Virus record (IMG/VR): IMGVR_UViG_3300045996_001613
Span: 1 to 64,000 of that record
DNA length: 64,000 nt
Source: a virus
Direction: 5' to 3' (one strand)
In this document: positions 27,857 through 35,414 of the stretch, piece by piece
How positions within the stretch are numbered: the first letter of the stretch is position 1
Layout: each line of letters starts with the position of its first letter
Notes under the pieces: model-generated
The model's database searches: none
What the model was told of the DNA's origin: nothing
Seen by the model: only the letters and a program-made list of their open reading frames with translations
Translations under genes and position numbers: made by a program

Positions 27857-28265
27857 TGGGAGGTAGCATGAACACCGTCGAGCAGGCGATACGTGCCAGC
27901 CTGACCCCCGAGCTATTAAAGCCGGAGTACCGGGGGTCAGACCGGCCATACGCGGGCCACTGCTACGTCGCGAGTGAGGCGTACTGGCATCTCCGTGGTC
28001 GCAGCCACGGCTACATCCCCCACCGGATCAAGCACGAGGGGTCGACGCACTGGTACCTCATGCGCCGCAACACCGGAGAGGTCATAGACCTGACCGCGGA
28101 GCAGTTCGAGACATCTGTTCCATACTCCGAGGGTGTGGGCTGCGGCTTCCTAACAAGCAAGCCGAGCAAGAGGGCACAGACCGTGATAGACCGGGTGCTA
28201 CTTCGCTTACTGATGCCCACTGTAGTACAATACGAGAGTCAATAGTAGGAGGTAACGTGAACACC
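27828..28265 (+). repeat. Duplicated gene-junction promoter segment
   Basis: 27828-27876 and 28220-28265 are near-identical: CTGTAGTACAA(CAA)TACGAG, AGTCAATAGT, then a GGAGGTA ribosome site and RTGAACACC start. The second copy has a clean TACAAT (28226-28231). The start predicted from each -10 falls on GTCAATAGT. Confidence 0.75.
27868..28245 (+). CDS. YunG-like protein
   Basis: 125 residues from ATG 27868 (GGGAGGTAGC). GHCYVASEAYWHLRGRSHGY, then THWYLMRR and GEVIDLTAEQF match the YunG-family pattern (Cys-Ala-Ser in a helix, H-W-x-L strand, D-T-x-x-Q-F). The Cys and His could form a papain-like dyad, but the biochemical role of the family is unknown to me. Confidence 0.65.
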   Translation: MNTVEQAIRASLTPELLKPEYRGSDRPYAGHCYVASEAYWHLRGRSHGYIPHRIKHEGSTHWYLMRRNTGEVIDLTAEQFETSVPYSEGVGCGFLTSKPSKRAQTVIDRVLLRLLMPTVVQYESQ

Positions 28266-28835
28266 ATCGAGCGCAAGCAGAAGATAGAGGAACTGGTTGG
28301 AGAGGTCCTGATGCACGTGCGTGCCGACCTCACCCACGCGGAGAGCAATCTGCGCCTTCTCCGCCGCCAGTCGTCCGACAACAACGTGGACTGGTTTCTC
28401 GGAAACATCACGAAGCAGGCCACCCTAGCTGCGGCATCGCTGCAGGTCATGCTCAAACAACTAGACGAGAAGGGACTGACCACCGCGGAACTTGCGGCTG
28501 CGGTCGAGGAGAGGGAGTCCTTTCAGGAGGCATTGGAGTCCAGCCCTCAGGTCACGCCCGCGATGCTGCAGGACTGGTTCGGGGACAACCCCTCTGACGG
28601 GATGGCGAAGTACGGGGATGGTGGGATCGAAATCAACCCCGATCTCGGGGCCGAGTACAAGAGTGCATTGGGGGAGCACCAAAAGGCACAGGAGGAGATC
28701 GCGAAAGCCCGGCGGTTCCTCGACGTGGAGTCCGTAGTCGGGTATTCCAACGTCAGCCAGTGCGAGGAGACGGACGAGCCCCACGAGATCGAGGCGTTGG
28801 GTGACCCGTCCAACCCGGAGGAGGTCTCCCACTAG
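28257..28835 (+). CDS. Hypothetical helical protein
   Basis: 192 residues, GTG start after GGAGGTAAC and its own promoter. Mostly helical (IERKQKIEELVGEVLMHVRA; HQKAQEEIAKARRFL), with an acidic C terminus. No motif. Its first residues (MNTIE) mirror those of the preceding gene (MNTVE) because of the duplicated DNA. Confidence 0.6.
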   Translation: MNTIERKQKIEELVGEVLMHVRADLTHAESNLRLLRRQSSDNNVDWFLGNITKQATLAAASLQVMLKQLDEKGLTTAELAAAVEERESFQEALESSPQVTPAMLQDWFGDNPSDGMAKYGDGGIEINPDLGAEYKSALGEHQKAQEEIAKARRFLDVESVVGYSNVSQCEETDEPHEIEALGDPSNPEEVSH

Positions 28836-29170
28836 TGGGAGACCTGATCTACTTCCCCGGCTCTGATCCGGAGGAAAGGGAGAAGCGTGCTCGCAAGCTA
28901 GAGCGTGCGCGTAACAACCTCTTGGATATCTTCGACCATCTTGGCCTCGACGAGGCGAGGGTAGAGTACCTAGAGCTACTAGAAGAGGCGAAGAAACAGC
29001 GTCTCACGATTGAGTTCTTGGAGCGCAAGCATAGGATGGTCTCCAAGAACATACACGCCTACGAGCAGGAAGAGAGAATCGTTCTCAAGTTCGACAAGAC
29101 GGGGAGGTACGTAGGGTACGTGGATAGGGACACCGGGGAATTGAAGAAACATGTACGGGAGGAGACGTGA
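28835..29170 (+). CDS. Coiled-coil protein
   Basis: 111 residues from GTG 28835 in a TAGTG overlap. Highly charged helices (EREKRARKLERARNNLLDIF; YLELLEEAKKQRLTIEFLER), then a small beta end (RIVLKFDKTGRYVGYVDRDT). Not recognised. Confidence 0.6.
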   Translation: MGDLIYFPGSDPEEREKRARKLERARNNLLDIFDHLGLDEARVEYLELLEEAKKQRLTIEFLERKHRMVSKNIHAYEQEERIVLKFDKTGRYVGYVDRDTGELKKHVREET

Positions 29171-29298
29171 GGCACTGCTACTGCATCGGTCGCTGCCGGT
29201 GTCGAGCAGGATGCCTCGACGTAGTGATCAGCGTAATCTTTGGACCCATCATCATCCTGTGCATTGTGCTCGGGCTGATCGAGTGGCTGTTCGGATAG
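29167..29298 (+). CDS. 43-residue Cys-rich membrane protein
   Basis: GTG 29167 overlaps the previous stop. MRHCYCIGRCRCRAGCL packs five Cys in 16 residues before a membrane helix (VVISVIFGPIIILCIVLGLI). The Cys cluster could bind a metal at the membrane surface. No family known to me. Confidence 0.55.
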   Translation: MRHCYCIGRCRCRAGCLDVVISVIFGPIIILCIVLGLIEWLFG

Positions 29299-29305
29299 GA
29301 GATTA

Positions 29306-29476
29306 ATGGTAGATACAGTTGAGTCCACGCCGCTGACCAAGATGCTCGACGAGGGTATCACGGCGCTGACGAAGGAAGAACTGATCGGACTGTGGGGGTA
29401 CTGCCGGAAGCACGGATACACCGCGACCGCGGAGTTAGCGGTCGAGGAGATGGGGGATAGGGGGATGGAACTGTGA
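29306..29476 (+). CDS. Hypothetical 56-residue protein
   Basis: TAGGAGATTA precedes ATG 29306. TKMLDEGITALTKEELIGLW, then YCRKHGYTATAELAVEEMGD: helical, acidic. Overlaps the next gene by GTGA. Confidence 0.5.
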   Translation: MVDTVESTPLTKMLDEGITALTKEELIGLWGYCRKHGYTATAELAVEEMGDRGMEL

Positions 29477-29577
29477 CGAAGAAGCAGTTTTTGCTGGTGC
29501 TCTTGGTCGGCGCGATAAATGGAATGCTGCTCGGTCTGATCCTGGGCATGCTGTACACGTGGAATATCTACAACTAG
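29473..29577 (+). CDS. 34-residue membrane peptide
   Basis: GTG 29473 overlaps the previous stop. MTKKQFLLVLLVGAINGMLL continues GLILGMLYTWNIYN: one hydrophobic helix with a basic start. Likely membrane-inserted. Confidence 0.5.
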   Translation: MTKKQFLLVLLVGAINGMLLGLILGMLYTWNIYN

Positions 29578-29585
29578 GAGAGCAT

Positions 29586-29960
29586 ATGACTGAAACGAGG
29601 AAGTCGCCAAAGACGAAGTGCGACGCGACCGGATACGTGCTCGGACAGCCGATTCGCGAGACCTTTGAGCACGACACGGACACCGGGCTCAGTGCCAACA
29701 GGCAGGCAGTGCTGTGGGCTCAGGAGAAGGGCGTCTCCGTACTAGAGACCGCGAAGCCCCCGTACCGCAACAAGGACAGGAACTACTACGCGACCAACCC
29801 CTCGACAGGGAAGATGAATCGGATCTCGTTCAACAAGGCGAAGATCATTACGGCTATGATCCCAGCCATGTTCGCGGAAGAGGGTGCCGAGTCGGAGGAG
29901 GACAAGCGCCAGATCGTCGAGAGAGTGATCCGACGGGAGATCTCGGGGGTACCCGAGTAA
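29586..29960 (+). CDS. Hypothetical 124-residue protein
   Basis: ATG 29586 follows AGGAGAGCAT. Basic and polar (TRKSPKTKCDATGYVLGQPI; PPYRNKDRNYYATNPSTGKM), with an acidic C-terminal helix (EEGAESEEDKRQIVERVIRR). Not recognised. TAATGA couples it to the next gene. Confidence 0.6.
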   Translation: MTETRKSPKTKCDATGYVLGQPIRETFEHDTDTGLSANRQAVLWAQEKGVSVLETAKPPYRNKDRNYYATNPSTGKMNRISFNKAKIITAMIPAMFAEEGAESEEDKRQIVERVIRREISGVPE

Positions 29961-30169
29961 TGACGCTCCTGTTTGCGTTTATCCTTTGGTTTGCCCTGAT
30001 GTGCTGCATGGCGGGTCCGTACCTCATGCTTCTGGTATGGGCATGCAACACCGCATGGGGGAAGAGATCTCCGCAATGGGTGTGGGGTGGCTCAATAGTC
30101 GTGGGGTATCCCCTACTGATGTGCGTTGCCGCGTACGTAGCAGGCTACTGGTACGTGATGCACTCATGA
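29960..30169 (+). CDS. Two-helix membrane protein
   Basis: 69 residues. MTLLFAFILWFALMCCMAGP continues hydrophobic to LVWACN; after a short polar loop (WGKRSPQWVW) comes GGSIVVGYPLLMCVAAYVAG. Part of a run of small membrane proteins (29167, 29473, 29960, 30166). It is far from the lysis genes, so a holin role is uncertain. Confidence 0.6.
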   Translation: MTLLFAFILWFALMCCMAGPYLMLLVWACNTAWGKRSPQWVWGGSIVVGYPLLMCVAAYVAGYWYVMHS

Positions 30170-30378
30170 CCACCTTTGAGAAGCTGTACGAGATCTATGG
30201 TATCTGGCTGGCTCTGCTGTTTACGCTGTTACTCGCGGGCGCGTGGGCCATGATCGAGATGTCCAAGTGGGCCGACCGAGAGGGGAGCATCAACGCGGTG
30301 GTCGTGGTGATTGCGTACGTGGTGCTCTGCATCGCGTGCACGTACGTGATAGTGACGTTGTGGGGGTTACCTGTATGA
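30166..30378 (+). CDS. Two-helix membrane protein
   Basis: 70 residues, ATGA overlap. YGIWLALLFTLLLAGAWAMI and AVVVVIAYVVLCIACTYVIV are membrane helices, with a charged loop between (EMSKWADREGS). Coupled with its neighbours; may form a complex with the preceding protein. Confidence 0.6.
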   Translation: MTTFEKLYEIYGIWLALLFTLLLAGAWAMIEMSKWADREGSINAVVVVIAYVVLCIACTYVIVTLWGLPV

Positions 30379-30659
30379 AGCTGGTCTACTGCCGAGAGTG
30401 CCAAGACGTATTCAAGCTCACTACCAAGGAACTCCGGTTCTGCGAATGCGGAGAAAGTGCCGGCAGTTACAAGCCGGATGGACTGCATGCGCTGATCTAC
30501 GGTGCCGCGATACCCCTCGGCTTTGACAACGGATCGCTCCTACGTGCCTTGCAACAAAGAGCACCAGGGGATTTCAAGCGCCCGAGGTATGGCACGAGGT
30601 TTGAGGCGTTCGTGATCCCCCACCAGACCCCGACCGTGAATGGAGGCAGATGGACGTAA
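30375..30659 (+). CDS. Zinc-ribbon protein with conserved phage pattern
   Basis: 94 residues. VYCRECQDVFKLTTKELRFC, then ECGESAGSYKPDGLHALIYG: the CRECQ..RFCECG..SGSY pattern with a following hydrophobic strand recurs in many phage and environmental proteins of unknown function. One zinc is likely. Confidence 0.65.
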   Translation: MKLVYCRECQDVFKLTTKELRFCECGESAGSYKPDGLHALIYGAAIPLGFDNGSLLRALQQRAPGDFKRPRYGTRFEAFVIPHQTPTVNGGRWT

Positions 30660-30889
30660 TGAAGACGCCGCGGTTCCGTAAAGAAATGGAGGTCGAGATC
30701 TGCCCCTTCCAACATGGCCGAATCTGTGCCGACGAGGACATTCTGCGTCTGGATGGACGACGGGGCACGGTAACCAATGTCAAGAATCACTCCCAAGGAC
30801 AGATCGTGTATGTACACGTCGAAATGGAGAGGGCCGCGATAGCCTACCTCACCGAGATACTGAAACCCATGGTTGAAAGTCAACGGTAG
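30650..30889 (+). CDS. Small KOW/SH3-like protein
   Basis: 79 residues, GGAGGCAG before ATG 30650, overlapping the previous gene by 10 bases. Core EMEVEICPF, RLDGRRGTVTNVKNHSQGQI then VYVHVEM. Resembles the 12656 protein. A KOW-type RNA or ribosome contact is possible but unproven. Confidence 0.5.
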   Translation: MDVMKTPRFRKEMEVEICPFQHGRICADEDILRLDGRRGTVTNVKNHSQGQIVYVHVEMERAAIAYLTEILKPMVESQR

Positions 30890-30900
30890 TCGAGTACAAT
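30873..30900 (+). promoter_or_regulatory. Promoter TTGAAA-N16-TACAAT
   Basis: TTGAAA (30873-30878) and TACAAT (30895-30900). GTCAATAGT follows at 30911-30919, just after the predicted start. The leader holds a small TGTCG/CGACA hairpin (30933-30948). Confidence 0.65.
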
Positions 30901-30961
30901 AGGTACAAGCGTCAATAGTGGCGCAGTAGCCATGTCGTGCAAGCGACACAAGGAGGCGAAC

Positions 30962-31252
30962 ATGGCGGAAAAGGTAGCGAGCACGCGACACTTCGTGTGC
31001 TCACCGGCAGTGGCGATGGGCCTCGCGAGGACCCTAGTCACCGGACTGCGGGACGAGGTTGCGGTCAAGTGCTTCAACCGTGAGCCGCAGAAAATGGCGG
31101 AAGCCCTGATGGAGTGGGCTGAGGAGAAGCGCATCCTCAAGGGCGAAGACCCCAACGACAACCTGCTTGCGTGGGCCATGCGTGAGGGACGGGGCAAGTG
31201 GAACCCCGACCCTGATCGGTACCAGCGCAACGCGGATCTGGTGGCGGCGTGA
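30962..31252 (+). CDS. Hypothetical 96-residue protein
   Basis: CAAGGAGGCGAAC precedes ATG 30962. HFVCSPAVAMGLARTLVTGL, then QKMAEALMEWAEEKRILKGE: helical. First gene after its own promoter. Not recognised. Confidence 0.6.
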   Translation: MAEKVASTRHFVCSPAVAMGLARTLVTGLRDEVAVKCFNREPQKMAEALMEWAEEKRILKGEDPNDNLLAWAMREGRGKWNPDPDRYQRNADLVAA

Positions 31253-31560
31253 GCCTATATCAGGCTCTCATGCAGGAGGCGGAGGCACAACTGGCCTCTG
31301 CCTCCTCTTCTATGGACAAGCTGGATACAGTGATGTTCTGCCTCGGTCTCGACGACGAGGACTTTGAGGAAGAGGGGTATGAGGGTCGAGGCGAAGCCGA
31401 GGATATAGCCTTGGTTCACATACGCGGGGTTCAGGGGTCTTGGGGCCGCATGCTGGATCTCTTTGAGGCCGCGGTGATGCGAAGGATAGGAGACGCCCGT
31501 GAAGAAGGCGATACACGTATCCAAGGAGAGGATCAAGGCAAACCGGAAAGCGGGGAATAA
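31249..31560 (+). CDS. Hypothetical acidic protein
   Basis: 103 residues, GTGA overlap. SLYQALMQEAEAQLASASSS, an acidic middle (LDDEDFEEEGYEGRGEAED) and a helix (GRMLDLFEAAVMRRIGDA). The tail overlaps the next gene by 62 bases. Confidence 0.55.
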   Translation: MSLYQALMQEAEAQLASASSSMDKLDTVMFCLGLDDEDFEEEGYEGRGEAEDIALVHIRGVQGSWGRMLDLFEAAVMRRIGDAREEGDTRIQGEDQGKPESGE

Positions 31561-31750
31561 CTTCCCCTTCATTCGCGTGATCGCGGCGTCCGGTCGGGAC
31601 GGCTTCGGGCACAAGGCGTACTGGAACGGGCCGACCCTGTTGAGGAACTTCGCGAACCTCCCGGATGGGGAGCAGCATGTCCACGTCGAGACGGACGCAC
31701 TGGTCTTACTCACGAACGAAATATCCGGGGAAGAGCAGGTGTTTGAGTGA
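31499..31750 (+). CDS. Hypothetical 83-residue protein
   Basis: GTG 31499 with GGATAGGAGACGCC upstream. Basic start (KKAIHVSKERIKANRKAGNN) and a strand-rich end (GEQHVHVETDALVLLTNEIS). Large overlap with the preceding gene, but the ribosome site supports it. Confidence 0.55.
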   Translation: MKKAIHVSKERIKANRKAGNNFPFIRVIAASGRDGFGHKAYWNGPTLLRNFANLPDGEQHVHVETDALVLLTNEISGEEQVFE

Positions 31751-32115
31751 TCACCGAGGAGCAGTTCGGCAAGCTGCCACGCTATGTGCAGCACGAACTT
31801 GAGAAGCTACGTGCCGACGTAGCGTGGTATAAGCATAAGTACGAGGCGATCAGCGGAAAGACCTCTCGCGTGTTTGTCAACCGTCGCCTCGGCTCTGAGA
31901 ACCCCGGCAACCTACACCTGCCGGAGGACGAGAGCATCACCTTCAAGGTGGAGGACGATACACATTACGTCGGGGATGGCGCGTACATCGAGGTTGAGCT
32001 ATCGAGTAGCCGGGACCACATCGAGGTTCGTGGACGAGACGGATTGCTCACGGCCCTCGACAGCAGCAACCGCATGCGGATCTACCACGGTAGGTCCCTG
32101 ACACCACTACGCTAG
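31747..32115 (+). CDS. Hypothetical protein of a common actinophage type (DUF7239-like)
   Basis: 122 residues, GTGA overlap. KLPRYVQHELEKLRADVAWY, then KHKYE is the characteristic N-terminal helix of a family common in actinophages (L-P-x-x-V-Q-x-E-I-x-x-L-R). A beta-rich C-terminal half follows (ESITFKVEDDTHYVGDGAYI). The family's function is unknown to me. Confidence 0.6.
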   Translation: MITEEQFGKLPRYVQHELEKLRADVAWYKHKYEAISGKTSRVFVNRRLGSENPGNLHLPEDESITFKVEDDTHYVGDGAYIEVELSSSRDHIEVRGRDGLLTALDSSNRMRIYHGRSLTPLR

Positions 32116-32123
32116 GAGGCAAC

Positions 32124-33347
32124 ATGACTGACACACTCATGGCACCCGAAGACTTCCTTACTGCAGCACTATCGGAGCAGGAGAGGGAAGAGAAGAAGGA
32201 ATTGGAACTACGCCACGAGAAGCGGTTACAGAACGGGTCCGCGATCAAGAACACCCTCCCCTACAAGGCGTTCGCGGCCCTCGGCGTGGACCCCGAAGAG
32301 GTTGTGACGACCGAGGGGACCTCAGAGGTATACACCACCGGATCATTCGTGATCGAGGGCGAGCGCATGGAGGTACAGTTCAACTGCTCGTCCGGCTCCG
32401 CCATGCGCCCTTCCGTGACCTTTACCATCCTCGACGTGCGATCTGACATCAACCTCACATCAGGCGTCGAGTACTTCGAGACAAATGTTACGAGGGTGGG
32501 TCGGGCCATTGCTCGGGCTCTGGTCAACATACGCACTATCCGGGACGCGGAACGTCGGCGCAAGGTGGACGTGATCAAGAACTACATACCTCAGCGGTTG
32601 GAGAAGGACCGCAATGCGGCCCGACAGAGGTTACATGACCTGAATCAGAGGGTCGCGGACGACACGGTGGAACTGGAAGAAGATGTCAAGACGGCCCTGT
32701 TCGCCGCGATCAAGGACGAGTTTGAGACGGTGGACAACCTGTACACGCAACGGGCCAAGGCCGCGGCTCAGGTCATGCAGCTTGCCCGAGCATACGCACA
32801 GGATCTCAACCGTTACGAGGGAGAGGTATTCGCGTGGGCGTCCAACAATACGGAGAAGCTGTGGTCTCCGTGGTCGGCACTCAAGATCGAGTACACCAAG
32901 GTCGCGGCCAACCTTGCATTCCCGGAGTTCTACAACGAGTACGAGGAGTTTCCCAACCTTGAACTAACCGACGAGATAGTGGTCCTGCCCGAGAAGGCGA
33001 ACGGCTGGTATCAGGAGATCAACTCCTACGGAGAGGTCAAGCTGATAGACGTACACGGGATCGTCAAGACCGAGCCTCTGAAATTCTCTGCCCCGTCCAC
33101 AGACCGGAAGCTGAGGTTCCACCAGACGTACAAGTGCTCGACTCCGGGTCGGACCTACTACGTGAACGTTCCACCCCTCGTCGAGGAAGAACCGACCGAG
33201 GTCCCCGTTGCTCCGGTCAACTGGCGGGAGAGGGTAGACATTGTAGACCTGTCGTCCATGCCCGACGAGACGATAGACTCGATCTACTCCGCGGGTGGCA
33301 ATAGGATCATAGAGGTTCTACGCAACGCTCTGGTCTACTGGCTGTAA
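32124..33347 (+). CDS. Large hypothetical coiled-coil protein
   Basis: 407 residues with CTAGGAGGCAAC before ATG 32124. A charged N-terminal helix (SEQEREEKKELELRHEKRLQ), a beta domain (EVYTTGSFVIEGERMEVQFN), a long coiled coil (AERRRKVDVIKNYIPQRLEK; LHDLNQRVADDTVELEEDV) and a beta-rich C terminus. No enzyme motif. The largest gene of the middle block; role unknown. Confidence 0.6.
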   Translation: MTDTLMAPEDFLTAALSEQEREEKKELELRHEKRLQNGSAIKNTLPYKAFAALGVDPEEVVTTEGTSEVYTTGSFVIEGERMEVQFNCSSGSAMRPSVTFTILDVRSDINLTSGVEYFETNVTRVGRAIARALVNIRTIRDAERRRKVDVIKNYIPQRLEKDRNAARQRLHDLNQRVADDTVELEEDVKTALFAAIKDEFETVDNLYTQRAKAAAQVMQLARAYAQDLNRYEGEVFAWASNNTEKLWSPWSALKIEYTKVAANLAFPEFYNEYEEFPNLELTDEIVVLPEKANGWYQEINSYGEVKLIDVHGIVKTEPLKFSAPSTDRKLRFHQTYKCSTPGRTYYVNVPPLVEEEPTEVPVAPVNWRERVDIVDLSSMPDETIDSIYSAGGNRIIEVLRNALVYWL

Positions 33348-33352
33348 ACAAA

Positions 33353-33371
33353 GTAGCGTTTACGCTACAAT
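33353..33371 (+). promoter_or_regulatory. Palindrome over the -10 of the HTH gene
   Basis: GTAGCG-TTTA-CGCTAC (33353-33368) overlaps TACAAT (33366-33371). GTCAATAG lies at the predicted start (33379). A repressor bound here would block the promoter of the DNA-binding protein gene that follows, so autoregulation is likely. Confidence 0.6.
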
Positions 33372-33398
33372 GGTAGCAGTCAATAGACAGGAGACAGT

Positions 33399-33641
33399 AT
33401 GCACAAGAGAACGCTACCCTCTCTGGCCGAATTTATAGGGGTTACGAAGCAGAGGGTGCACAAGCTGAAGGACGAAGGGCGTATACCTAGCGCCGTGCAG
33501 GGAGTTGGCGGCAGATATACGGTAGATTGGGACCCACAGATTTTGCGTGGAAATCGCGAGCGTCCGGGTCCTGTGACCGAGTTCATCAAAGATTGGGAGA
33601 TGCGTAATAGCGTATCCCCGGAGGACAACACACTCACATGA
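33399..33641 (+). CDS. Helix-turn-helix protein (AlpA/excisionase-like)
   Basis: 80 residues, ACAGGAGACAGT before ATG 33399. PSLAEFIGVTKQRVHKLKDE, then GRIPSAVQGVGGRYTVDWDP is the MerR/HTH_17-type fold in which the wing follows at once, as in AlpA and excisionases. With no integrase present, a transcription role is more likely. Confidence 0.75.
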   Translation: MHKRTLPSLAEFIGVTKQRVHKLKDEGRIPSAVQGVGGRYTVDWDPQILRGNRERPGPVTEFIKDWEMRNSVSPEDNTLT

Positions 33642-34048
33642 GCGTCGCACATATGATCATCGCCTCGGCGGGGTTAGGAATAACATTCGCATTCCTAACC
33701 CTGATCTCTTGGTACGTGATCACCACGGAGAGGTTCCGCCTCGACTTACGGTACAGACTCACCAAGTTCAAGCTCAAGTTGAAGTTTAAGAGGGATGAAG
33801 TCACCTGCGTTATATGCGGAGGCAAGGGTACATATCCCGCGGACGGGGCGTTCGGTAAGATCCAAGTCGAGTGCACCCGATGCGATGGCGATGGGTTCGC
33901 ATACGTCTACACCTACCGCTTCAAGTGGTGGACACCGTCCGACTCTGAGGGATTCCACGCGGACCAGGATCTCGTCGAAGCCGTGCTCGGGAAGTCCTCG
34001 GAGCACGTCATGACTAAAGAGATGGCTGAAGCAACGAGGGAGAGGTAG
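33638..34048 (+). CDS. Membrane-anchored DnaJ-type zinc-finger protein
   Basis: 136 residues. An N-terminal membrane helix (IIASAGLGITFAFLTLISWY) and a basic stretch lead to CVICGGKG and CTRCDGDG, two CxxCxGxG motifs as in the DnaJ cysteine-rich domain. A J domain is absent. It may bind unfolded protein or zinc at the membrane. Confidence 0.7.
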   Translation: MSVAHMIIASAGLGITFAFLTLISWYVITTERFRLDLRYRLTKFKLKLKFKRDEVTCVICGGKGTYPADGAFGKIQVECTRCDGDGFAYVYTYRFKWWTPSDSEGFHADQDLVEAVLGKSSEHVMTKEMAEATRER

Positions 34049-34050
34049 CG

Positions 34051-34263
34051 ATGCAACAGACGCAGATGCTTCGACTCTACATGAAGTCAGGGAACATCGT
34101 CGAGATACCCGCGGCAGACTGGCACCTAGAGGGGAGCGTGGAGGGCTTGTTTAGGCTCAGGTGGGAGGTCTCGGACGATTCCGCTGAGAACCCCCTGCTG
34201 ACCAAGCTGATATGGGTGTCCCTGCCAGATATCGAAGCCGTAGTGGTACAGGATGTATCGTGA
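34051..34263 (+). CDS. Hypothetical 70-residue beta-rich protein
   Basis: GAGGGAGAGGTAGCG precedes ATG 34051. QMLRLYMKSGNIVEIPAADW and LTKLIWVSLPDIEAVVVQDV: probably a small beta barrel with a central loop. Not recognised. Confidence 0.55.
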   Translation: MQQTQMLRLYMKSGNIVEIPAADWHLEGSVEGLFRLRWEVSDDSAENPLLTKLIWVSLPDIEAVVVQDVS

Positions 34264-34529
34264 CCTCCATGACACTGCGCCGTAACGGTAAGTGGCTCAC
34301 CCTACAGGCTCCCATCCCCTTCCACACACCCCACTTTACCGTTGACTGGTGCAAGAAGATCGCGTATACTATGCGTCAACGGAAGGCGTCCAGAGAAAGG
34401 ATAGAAGAGGCATTGCGGAAGTACGAGGTAGAGGACCCCGATACGCAATGGGGCGTCGGGGAAGACACTATCCAGCGCATACTTGAAGAGGTATGCCCCA
34501 CCCCGAAGGAGGAGCAGACTCTATGGTAG
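34260..34529 (+). CDS. Hypothetical 89-residue protein
   Basis: GTG 34260 overlaps the previous stop. MTLRRNGKWLTLQAPIPFHT, then CKKIAYTMRQRKASRERIEE: basic, with a helical end. Overlaps the next gene by 7 bases. Confidence 0.55.
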   Translation: MTSMTLRRNGKWLTLQAPIPFHTPHFTVDWCKKIAYTMRQRKASRERIEEALRKYEVEDPDTQWGVGEDTIQRILEEVCPTPKEEQTLW

Positions 34530-34933
34530 AAGACTACCCACGTCTGACCCCGGCACGCATCGTTTCGACGCTGAACGATCACCCCCACATCTACCTTTCA
34601 GGCAGTGTGTGGCACGAGAGGTATAAGGGGGACGGCGACCGCAAGGACGATATCCGGCTTGGCCCGGTTAGCTTCCTTCTCGCCTCGGAGAAGGGGTTGA
34701 CCAGCGTGGTCGAGGTATACGCGGGCTCCGCAGGGGTTCCCGCGTATGTAAGAGAGAGGGTGTCCCGTCTTTTAGGCACCCCAGAGGACTACCTAAAGGG
34801 ACTCCTTGATGGGTTCGTTGATCCAGACGGACAGTTCGATCTAATGTGGGGAGACTATGCGATAGGGTTTATCGACGGCAATGTGGCCGCGGACCTGATC
34901 GAAGGCATAGACCCCGAACGGGAGGCAAGTTAA
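34523..34933 (+). CDS. Paralogue of the 11540 protein
   Basis: 136 residues, GGAGGAGCAGACTCT before ATG 34523. IRLGPVSFLLASEKG, then RLLGTPEDYLKGLLDGFVDP and WGDYAIGFIDGNV; see the 11540 entry for the alignment. The C-terminal FDLMWGDYAIGFIDG part is longer here. Function unknown. Confidence 0.65.
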   Translation: MVEDYPRLTPARIVSTLNDHPHIYLSGSVWHERYKGDGDRKDDIRLGPVSFLLASEKGLTSVVEVYAGSAGVPAYVRERVSRLLGTPEDYLKGLLDGFVDPDGQFDLMWGDYAIGFIDGNVAADLIEGIDPEREAS

Positions 34934-35412
34934 TGGAATACGTCACGAGTGTGGTGCTCGGAGAAGAGTACGAGTACAAACCGCTGAACATCAAGGGTAT
35001 CGCGAACGGCGTCAGCTTCTTCCAGCACGGCTGCGACCGCGTAGGGTTGGAGTACAACAACAGCGGTAGCATCGAGTTCATCGGCGTGGACGCTCTGTCC
35101 CTTGAGCCGAAGGACAACTCGACCTACGTCTCGGATGTAGTGGTCGGCAAGGAGTACAAGGACAAGCAGACCTCGATCAAGGGCATCGTTACAGCCCTCA
35201 CCTTCTACCAGCACGGGCAGGAGAGGGCTGAGTTGGAGTGGACCCACAAGGGAGAGGTCAAGACCGCGACGTTCGACGTCGAGCGTTTAGAGGGCAAGCC
35301 CGAGCAGTCTTCCATCTTCGGGCCGCGAAGTGAGCCGGTCTCTTCTCCGAAGTCAGGTGGTCCCGGACGCGGCGTGTCCAATGTCCGCCGCGGCGCAATC
35401 ACAAGGAGGTAG
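34933..35412 (+). CDS. Protein with two repeated SH3-like domains
   Basis: 159 residues. Residues 1-60 (YVTSVVLGEEYEYKPLNIKG..FFQHGCDRVGLEY) are repeated at 66-123 (YVSDVVVGKEYKDKQTSIKG..FYQHGQERAELEW), a clear internal duplication. The Gly/Arg/Ser-rich tail (GGPGRGVSNVRRGAITRR) may bind nucleic acid. Coupled via TAATG. Confidence 0.65.
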   Translation: MEYVTSVVLGEEYEYKPLNIKGIANGVSFFQHGCDRVGLEYNNSGSIEFIGVDALSLEPKDNSTYVSDVVVGKEYKDKQTSIKGIVTALTFYQHGQERAELEWTHKGEVKTATFDVERLEGKPEQSSIFGPRSEPVSSPKSGGPGRGVSNVRRGAITRR

Positions 35413-35414
35413 CA

